From: Brenneria rubrifaciens
GTDB taxonomy: Bacteria; Pseudomonadota; Gammaproteobacteria; Enterobacterales; Enterobacteriaceae
Length of the DNA: 64,000 bases
Direction of reading: 5' to 3'
NCBI RefSeq assembly: GCF_005484945.1
Contig: NZ_CP034035.1
Location: 310,001-374,000 of the forward strand
The translations under genes were made by a program, and so were the position numbers. Positions 58,934 through 64,000 of this stretch are shown piece after piece (the first letter of the stretch is position 1; every line of letters begins with the position of its first letter). The notes under the pieces were generated by a model that saw only the letters and a list, made by a program, of their open reading frames with translations, did not search any database and was not told the DNA's origin.

Positions 58934-60211
58934 ATGCAACTTATCATGAGTCTTATCGGCATGATTGTACTGATATTGTTCGCGGTTATGCTTTCCAGTA
59001 ATCGTAAAGCGATCAGATTACGCACTGTACTGGGTGCTTTTATTATTCAGATTGGTATTGGTGCGCTGGTGTTGTATGTGCCATTGGGACGCCGGGTTTT
59101 AGGGGGGATGACGCAAGGCGTGGCTAACATCATTTCCTACGGTAATCAGGGCGTATCTTTTATGTTTGGCGGCCTCACGTCCGACAAAATGTTTGAAGTG
59201 TTTGGCGGCGGCGGGTTTGTTTTCGCATTTCGCGTACTGCCGATTATTGTTTTTTTCTCATCACTGATTGCCGTGCTCTATTACATGGGGGTGATGCAAT
59301 GGGTCATTCGGCTGCTTGGCGGCGGGTTACAGAAACTGCTGGGGACATCGCGCACGGAATCGCTTTCCGCTACGGCGAATATCTTCGTTGGACAGACAGA
59401 AGCGCCGCTGGTGGTCCGCCCGTATATCGCCAATATGACGCAGTCAGAATTGTTTGCCGTCATGTGTGGCGGACTGGCCTCTATCGCGGGTTCGGTCATG
59501 GCCGGCTATGCGCAGATGGGGGTGCCGCTGGAATACCTGATCGCAGCTTCCTTTATGGCCGCGCCCGGCGGGCTGTTGTTTGCCAAACTGATGGTGCCGG
59601 AAACCGAACAAACGCATGATCGCGAGAAGATCAGCGGATTTGTCGACGAAGAGGAACGACCGGCCAACGTTATTGATGCGGCGGCGAGCGGGGCGGCGTC
59701 CGGTATGCAACTGGCGCTGAACGTGGGCGCCATGCTGCTGGCGTTTATCGCGCTGATTGCTTTGCTTAACGGTATTCTCGGCGGGGTAGGCGGCTGGTTT
59801 GATTATCCTCAACTGTCGCTGGAGTTAATTTTAGGCTGGCTTTTCTCGCCAGTGGCGTTTTTGATTGGCGTTCCCTGGGATGAGGCCGCCATTGCCGGTT
59901 CGTTTATCGGCCAGAAGCTGATCGTCAATGAATTCGTTGCCTACATGAATTTTAGCGAGTATCTGAAAACGGACGATGAGGTTGCCGCCGCTGGCTTAGC
60001 GTTATTGTCCGAACATACCAAAGCCGTTATCTCATTCGCACTTTGTGGGTTTGCTAACCTGTCATCGATAGCTATTCTTATTGGGGGGCTGGGCAGTATG
60101 GCGCCGAATCGACGTCAGGATATTGCCCGGTTTGGTTTGAAAGCGGTAACGGCGGGCACGCTGTCAAACCTGATGAGCGCCAGTATTGCAGGCTTTTTTT
60201 TAGCGCTGTGA
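58934..60211 (+). CDS. CNT-family nucleoside transporter (NupC/NupX type)
   Basis: The 425-residue protein has about ten transmembrane segments with the concentrative nucleoside transporter core. The Nucleos_tra2 nucleoside- and ion-binding segments are visible as [15 protein letters not shown] and [10 protein letters not shown]. Such carriers import nucleosides or pseudouridine with protons or sodium. The long charged loop near residues 225-240 is more like YeiJ/YeiM/NupX than classic NupC. The AT-rich 260-base leader has TTTGTGACATAA-like and TTATCACAC sites that could be CRP or CytR halves, but none is convincing. Confidence 0.88.
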   Translation: MQLIMSLIGMIVLILFAVMLSSNRKAIRLRTVLGAFIIQIGIGALVLYVPLGRRVLGGMTQGVANIISYGNQGVSFMFGGLTSDKMFEVFGGGGFVFAFRVLPIIVFFSSLIAVLYYMGVMQWVIRLLGGGLQKLLGTSRTESLSATANIFVGQTEAPLVVRPYIANMTQSELFAVMCGGLASIAGSVMAGYAQMGVPLEYLIAASFMAAPGGLLFAKLMVPETEQTHDREKISGFVDEEERPANVIDAAASGAASGMQLALNVGAMLLAFIALIALLNGILGGVGGWFDYPQLSLELILGWLFSPVAFLIGVPWDEAAIAGSFIGQKLIVNEFVAYMNFSEYLKTDDEVAAAGLALLSEHTKAVISFALCGFANLSSIAILIGGLGSMAPNRRQDIARFGLKAVTAGTLSNLMSASIAGFFLAL

Positions 60212-60224
60212 TTAACGGCGAGTG

Positions 60225-60249
60225 ATAATGGGCGGGAGTTTCCCATTAT
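60225..60249 (+). terminator. terminator-like hairpin after the nucleoside transporter
   Basis: ATAATGGG (60225-60232) and CCCATTAT (60242-60249) form a perfect 8-bp stem around a 9-base loop, followed by TTG. Confidence 0.5.
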
Positions 60250-60311
60250 TTGTTGAAGGTTGAGGTGCTGGATTGCCCTGAGAATAATTTCTCCTTCAAG
60301 AGTAACACGAC

Positions 60312-61028
60312 ATGCTTTCTGCTTTTATTGATGATATTGAATGGATAACCTTTCCGCAGGCAATGGATGGCACCGTATATCCTGGTATTGGCGCTCGCTG
60401 TCATTTTCATTTGTCTGCTTATTCTGACGCCTTGTTCTCTCAGGCCGGTATCCCTTTTTGTGATGTCCTTGAACGCTCGGTGCCAAAACGCCGTGCCGAG
60501 TATCTGGCGGGGCGCTGTTTGGCCATGCAGGTATTGCGTAAACTGGGATACGCGGATTTCATTCTGAACGTCGGCGAGGACCGCTCTCCGGTGTGGCCTG
60601 ACAATGTTGCCGGTTCGTTGAGCCACAATAGGGATAGCGTCTTGTGTGCTGCGCATCTTTGCAATGGCGCGCTGCCCTGTGTGGGGGTGGATATTGAGGC
60701 GTACATATCCGATGAGCGGGCGTATTCCCTCTGGCCGGGTATTATTGATGATGAGGAATATCAGTGGTTTCAAGAACGTGAGGAGACGTTTTGCTGTCTG
60801 TTGACGCTGAGCTTCTCTGCCAAAGAGAGCCTGTTTAAAGCACTCTATCCGCAGATTAAACGCTATTTTGATTTTCTCGATGCCAGAATGGTGGCGTTAG
60901 ACTGCGCGAAACAGGTTTTTGAGCTGGAATTACTGACTGACCTGACGCCGCAGTTCTATGCCGGGCGTCGCTTCAAAGGCACCTATATGCTCAGGCCGCA
61001 CGATGTCACGACGTTTATATATTGCTGA
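60312..61028 (+). CDS. entD: EntD-type phosphopantetheinyl transferase
   Basis: The enzyme loads 4'-phosphopantetheine onto carrier domains of siderophore NRPSs. The 238-residue protein has the EntD/Sfp motifs RRAEYLAGR, RSPVWPDNVAGSLSH, VGVDIE (magnesium-binding) and FSAKESLFKAL. A TonB-dependent receptor and an MFS gene lie on the opposite strand just downstream, so this is probably the edge of a catecholate-siderophore locus. The NRPS genes themselves are not in the window. A weak palindrome (GAGAA-TAAT-TTCTC, 60280-60293) precedes the gene. Confidence 0.92.
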   Translation: MLSAFIDDIEWITFPQAMDGTVYPGIGARCHFHLSAYSDALFSQAGIPFCDVLERSVPKRRAEYLAGRCLAMQVLRKLGYADFILNVGEDRSPVWPDNVAGSLSHNRDSVLCAAHLCNGALPCVGVDIEAYISDERAYSLWPGIIDDEEYQWFQEREETFCCLLTLSFSAKESLFKALYPQIKRYFDFLDARMVALDCAKQVFELELLTDLTPQFYAGRRFKGTYMLRPHDVTTFIYC

Positions 61029-61033
61029 ATTTT

Positions 61034-61213
61034 ATGGCGGGCCTCCTGCCCGCCACCCTTCGGGCCGTTGCTATGCAACGTTGAAAAATGTGCGCGGCGT
61101 TTTTTTATGGCGGGCCTCCTGCCCGCCACCTTTCGGGCCGTTGCTATGCAACGTTGAAAAACGTGCGCGGCGTTTTTTTATGGCGGGCCTTCTACCCGCC
61201 ACTCTTCGGGCGT
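61034..61213. repeat. tandem intergenic repeat, 73-bp period, 2.5 copies
   Basis: Copies begin at 61034, 61107 and 61180 (the last partial). Each starts ATGGCGGGCC, has a GCGGGC...GCCCGC hairpin, then TTCGGGCCGTTGC, CAACGTTGAAAA, a GTGCGCGGCG hairpin arm and a T7 run. The two full copies differ at only a few positions. It lies between two convergent genes and can act as a terminator. The pattern is the same as at 51074-51179. Confidence 0.85.
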
Positions 61214-61214
61214 T

Positions 61215-63164
61215 TTAGAACTTATAGCTGACACCGCCATAAAGGGTACGACCTGACAGAAAGTAATCATTAGCCGTTGCGACGTAATCCCGTTTCTCGT
61301 TGGTTACGTTGTTCACGCCCAGTTTCAGATTAACGTTCTTGATCGGCGCATAGGCTGCGCCGACATCGACGGTATTAAACCCGCGAGTTTTGCTGACTTC
61401 TTTATCAAACAGGTACTGATTGCCGGTGTACTGGTAGGAAACATAGGCCGACAGATTTTCCAGCGCCTGCCAGCTTAGCTGGGTATTAACGGTATTTTTC
61501 GGCGTTTGTTTCAGCCGCATTTTGGTGTCACGGTCTTCAGCATTCACAATCGTCCAGTTCGTCGTCCAGTTCAGGCTTTCTGTCAGATCCACCCAGAGAG
61601 AGGTTTCGAGTCCTTGAATTCGGGCCTTACTCACGTTCTCATACGTCAGCTCCCTGGCGACCCGGTCCCAGGTCTGAACCTGGATCATATCCTTGATATC
61701 ATTATTAAACAGCATTACGCCTGCGCCGAAACGTGCTGTTTCATACGCGGTTCCCAGTTCATAGCTGACGGAGGTTTCGGCTTTCAGGTCGGGATTGCCC
61801 ACGACCTGGCATCGGCCACGGCAGGCTGCAACGGCGTAACCCTTGTAGAACTGGGCAATGGTCGGGGCTTTAAACGCTTTGCTCACCCCGCCCTTTACCA
61901 CCCAGTTGTCGGTGAGACTGTAGTTGGCGTAGGCGCGCGGGCTGAACTCCGTACCATAGGTTTCATGGCTGTCCACGCGGCCGCCAAATGTTAACGCCAG
62001 ATCGCCCAGTTTAAATTCATCCTGGAGGAAAACGGCGCCCTGATTCACGTCGACCGTGCCGTCTGTCAGGTTCATACTGTGTTTTAACGAGGTCAGACGA
62101 TATTCACCGCCGCCGGTCAGCAGGTGATCGCCGAGATAACCGGAAATCTGTCCGTCCACCGTGTGGTTATCCTGGGTAATATCGGCCGCTCCGCCGTTGA
62201 GCTGAGAATTGTCCATCAGTTCAATATCTTCGTAGTAGTAGCGCAGTCGGGTATCAATGTTGTCCCAACTGCCGTTATGCGTTAAACCTAATCCAAGACG
62301 TTCCAGTTCCTGGAGGTTGTGTGTGGCGCTGCCGTAGTTATTCCAGTAAACGTCGCGGTCATCTTTGGTATAAGTCGCATCGAAATCCAGACTCTGACGC
62401 CCGTCGATAAGCCAGGTCAGGTTACCTAATACGTTGACGTAGTCGCGTTGTTCCAGCGCATCCGTATTCTGATTGAGGGATTGGTCGGTGCGCCAGGCGT
62501 CGCGTTTTCCGCCATCGACAATCAGGCTGCCCAGTAACTTATTTTCCAGTAACGGGCCGCTGACATAACCGTTTAACCGGTTGTGATCGCCGCCTGAGCC
62601 CTCTGTCGGGACTTCAAAGTTATAGCCAATCTCACCTTCGGCATCATTCCCCGGCTGGCGCAGGATGACATTCACCACGCCGCCCAGCGCATCGGCGCCG
62701 TATAAAGATGACATCGGGCCACGGATAACTTCAATGCGATCGATGGCGGATACCGGGACCGAGCTGAGATCGAAATCGTTGCCCATATTGCTGGCCAGCG
62801 TTTCCCGCGCATTGATGCGGCGGCCGTTAACCAGCAGCAGGGTATAGTCGGCCCTCATGCCGCGGATTTTGATCTCTTGACGGCCGTAGGTGGTTGACGG
62901 ATTGAGATTAATCCCCGGCAGCTTTTTGACCGCATCGGAAATATTATTGACCGCCATTTTTTCCAGATCGGCGCGTGTCACCACGGACACGCTGGCTGGC
63001 GCGCTGAGCGCGGTATGTTTGGTCTGGGTAGCGGTGACCACAATGGTTTCATCATCCGTTGCGTTTTCCGCCGGCGCTACGGCGGGGAGCGCCAGAAGGC
63101 CCGTCAGCATCACTGAGCGATAAAGCTTATTGAGTGGCGCGTGTTTTTTTTGTTTTTGCTGCAT
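61215..63164 (-). CDS. TonB-dependent siderophore receptor (FepA/CirA-like)
   Basis: The 649-residue outer-membrane receptor has a signal peptide (MLTGLLALPAVAPAENA), a TonB box (DETIVVTA), a plug domain (about residues 50-165, including IEVIRGPMSSLYGADALGGVVN) and a 22-strand barrel ending VSYKF with terminal Phe. A CRGRC loop near residue 445 suggests an extracellular disulfide, as in CirA and related catecholate receptors. It shares a strand with the MFS gene upstream and faces entD. A role in uptake of an iron-catecholate complex is inferred. Confidence 0.92.
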   Translation of the reverse strand: MQQKQKKHAPLNKLYRSVMLTGLLALPAVAPAENATDDETIVVTATQTKHTALSAPASVSVVTRADLEKMAVNNISDAVKKLPGINLNPSTTYGRQEIKIRGMRADYTLLLVNGRRINARETLASNMGNDFDLSSVPVSAIDRIEVIRGPMSSLYGADALGGVVNVILRQPGNDAEGEIGYNFEVPTEGSGGDHNRLNGYVSGPLLENKLLGSLIVDGGKRDAWRTDQSLNQNTDALEQRDYVNVLGNLTWLIDGRQSLDFDATYTKDDRDVYWNNYGSATHNLQELERLGLGLTHNGSWDNIDTRLRYYYEDIELMDNSQLNGGAADITQDNHTVDGQISGYLGDHLLTGGGEYRLTSLKHSMNLTDGTVDVNQGAVFLQDEFKLGDLALTFGGRVDSHETYGTEFSPRAYANYSLTDNWVVKGGVSKAFKAPTIAQFYKGYAVAACRGRCQVVGNPDLKAETSVSYELGTAYETARFGAGVMLFNNDIKDMIQVQTWDRVARELTYENVSKARIQGLETSLWVDLTESLNWTTNWTIVNAEDRDTKMRLKQTPKNTVNTQLSWQALENLSAYVSYQYTGNQYLFDKEVSKTRGFNTVDVGAAYAPIKNVNLKLGVNNVTNEKRDYVATANDYFLSGRTLYGGVSYKF

Positions 63165-63267
63165 ATCAAAAACTCCGTCAGAATAGTGGAAAAAGGAAAC
63201 AACCCCTAAATTTCTTACTGTGTTACCCGTCTGGCGGCTTCATCCGTTGAGACGAAACGTCATCGGT

Positions 63268-64000
63268 TCAGTTCTCTGCCGTCTGGCGGAGTCGCCATGA
63301 GGCAAGCAGACGGTTGCGAGCGGCCAACCGCGGTATCAGCCGCATTGTCAGCAGCATGGCGCACAGCGCGAAGGTGGTGCTGACGAGCGCCAGATGCTCA
63401 AATCCCAGAATTTTTCCCTGTGCCGATGTACTCAAATAACCCGCCGATGCAATGCTGGCGATCCCGGATGCCACGTTGGCTGCGGTTCCCTGATATGACA
63501 TAAATGCCGCCCGCTGATGGGGGAAGGGAATACCTGCGGTAATCGCCAGCGTGCTGCTGGAACGAGCCGCGCTCAACGCCATGAACAAGGTAAAAATCAA
63601 ATACAGCGAAAAGGAAAAAGGCAGCACAAAACCGCCGATAATCACCCCCGTCAGCAGCAGCGTGGTGGTAACAATCGTCTGATAGGCATAACCCCGGTCA
63701 ATCAGATGCCCGCATAACTGAATGGACGCCATGCTCCCCAACCCGCCGCATAGATAGAGCAGGGAAATGTCATCCCGTGGGAAAGCGAGGTTGAACTGGA
63801 AATAGTTGGAAAAGTGGGGAATGAGCAGGAAATGCCCGAACATTTGCAGTGATATAGCAGCCAGTCCCATCCAAAACAGTGGTGAAGGCAGGCGGGCTTT
63901 CAGTACGTTCGATTCTGGGCGCTGCTTCTGCGGAGCATCCCGGCCGCACACGATTGCCGGCATTGATGGGAATCGCCAGACAACCAGCAGTGCGGTCAAT
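63268..64000 (-). CDS. MFS transporter, C-terminal part (gene continues beyond window)
   Basis: At least 243 residues of a 12-helix transporter are visible, with at least six hydrophobic segments. The conserved GGLGSMASIQLCGHLIDRG loop is typical of the MFS second half. The first in-frame start inside the window (TTG at 63999) is not the real one. Its position upstream of a siderophore receptor suggests a siderophore exporter or a permease for the ferri-siderophore. The gap of 103 bases to the receptor allows co-transcription. Confidence 0.75.
   Translation of the reverse strand, partial: LTALLVVWRFPSMPAIVCGRDAPQKQRPESNVLKARLPSPLFWMGLAAISLQMFGHFLLIPHFSNYFQFNLAFPRDDISLLYLCGGLGSMASIQLCGHLIDRGYAYQTIVTTTLLLTGVIIGGFVLPFSFSLYLIFTLFMALSAARSSSTLAITAGIPFPHQRAAFMSYQGTAANVASGIASIASAGYLSTSAQGKILGFEHLALVSTTFALCAMLLTMRLIPRLAARNRLLASWRLRQTAEN

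Noticed and set aside
60280..60293. GAGAATAATTTCTC before entD as a Fur box
   Set aside because: It is a palindrome, but the second half matches the Fur consensus poorly; kept only as a weak note.

Overview
The window is a chromosomal segment of a gammaproteobacterium of the order Enterobacterales. Its core genes (valS-holC-pepA-lptF-lptG, pepP-ubiH-ubiI, zapA-ssrS-ygfA, serB-radA-nadR, prfC-osmY-ytjA) have close relatives in Escherichia coli. A HrpL-type promoter in front of a type III chaperone/effector pair points to a plant-associated member, most likely of the Pectobacteriaceae (Brenneria, Pectobacterium, Dickeya or Lonsdalea). The genus is an inference.

Layout. 1-9.4 kb: the end of a chemoreceptor gene, a DUF421 membrane protein, then valS-holC-pepA facing lptFG. 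9.5-16 kb: a tRNA-Leu(CAA) gene followed by a decayed integrative island. It holds an integrase stub cut by an IS911-like element, a MobC-like gene, a membrane-protein gene and an orphan antitoxin both cut by an IS407-group element, a transposase relic and an AT-rich acyltransferase gene. 16-19 kb: aspA and a LysR regulator. 19.2-24.8 kb: an ABC importer, a GntR regulator and allophanate hydrolase, with the same TTGTATACAA palindrome in front of both transcription units. 25-28 kb: a DUF1615 lipoprotein, then a hrp-box promoter with a CesT-type chaperone and a putative zinc-metalloprotease effector. 28-30.3 kb: a carbonic anhydrase/SulP transporter pair. 31-36.3 kb: a nikABCDE-type importer with a Fur-like box upstream. 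36.4-39.3 kb: yqhA, curA and three small accessory genes, two of them broken by stop codons. 39.4-45.3 kb: ubiI, ubiH, pepP, ygfB, then zapA, 6S RNA and ygfA. 45.3-49.7 kb: an AT-rich two-gene insertion. 49.8-58.7 kb: nadR, radA and serB, divergent from ytjB, followed by prfC, osmY, ytjA, a CsbD-like gene and a TatD-family gene. 58.9-64 kb: a CNT nucleoside transporter, then an EntD-type phosphopantetheinyl transferase, a TonB-dependent receptor and an MFS transporter that runs off the window, probably part of a siderophore locus.

The best candidate for an undescribed system is the insertion at 45.3-49.7 kb. Its first gene encodes an apparently complete class I (archaeal-type) lysyl-tRNA synthetase fused to an aldehyde-dehydrogenase-fold domain. 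That domain keeps the catalytic cysteine and the oxyanion asparagine. It has lost the general-base glutamate and carries a GAGxNP-like loop of the sort seen in acylating, reductive ALDHs. The second gene overlaps it by four bases (ATGA) and encodes an MFS transporter. The simplest reading is that lysine, or a lysine analogue, is activated as an adenylate or aminoacyl-tRNA, reduced to an amino-aldehyde-type product and exported. The chemistry is inferred; the fusion, motifs and coupling are read directly from the sequence. The upstream region holds a 12-bp-arm inverted repeat containing a Fur-like palindrome, a separate perfect 18-bp palindrome and a candidate promoter, which suggests dedicated regulation.
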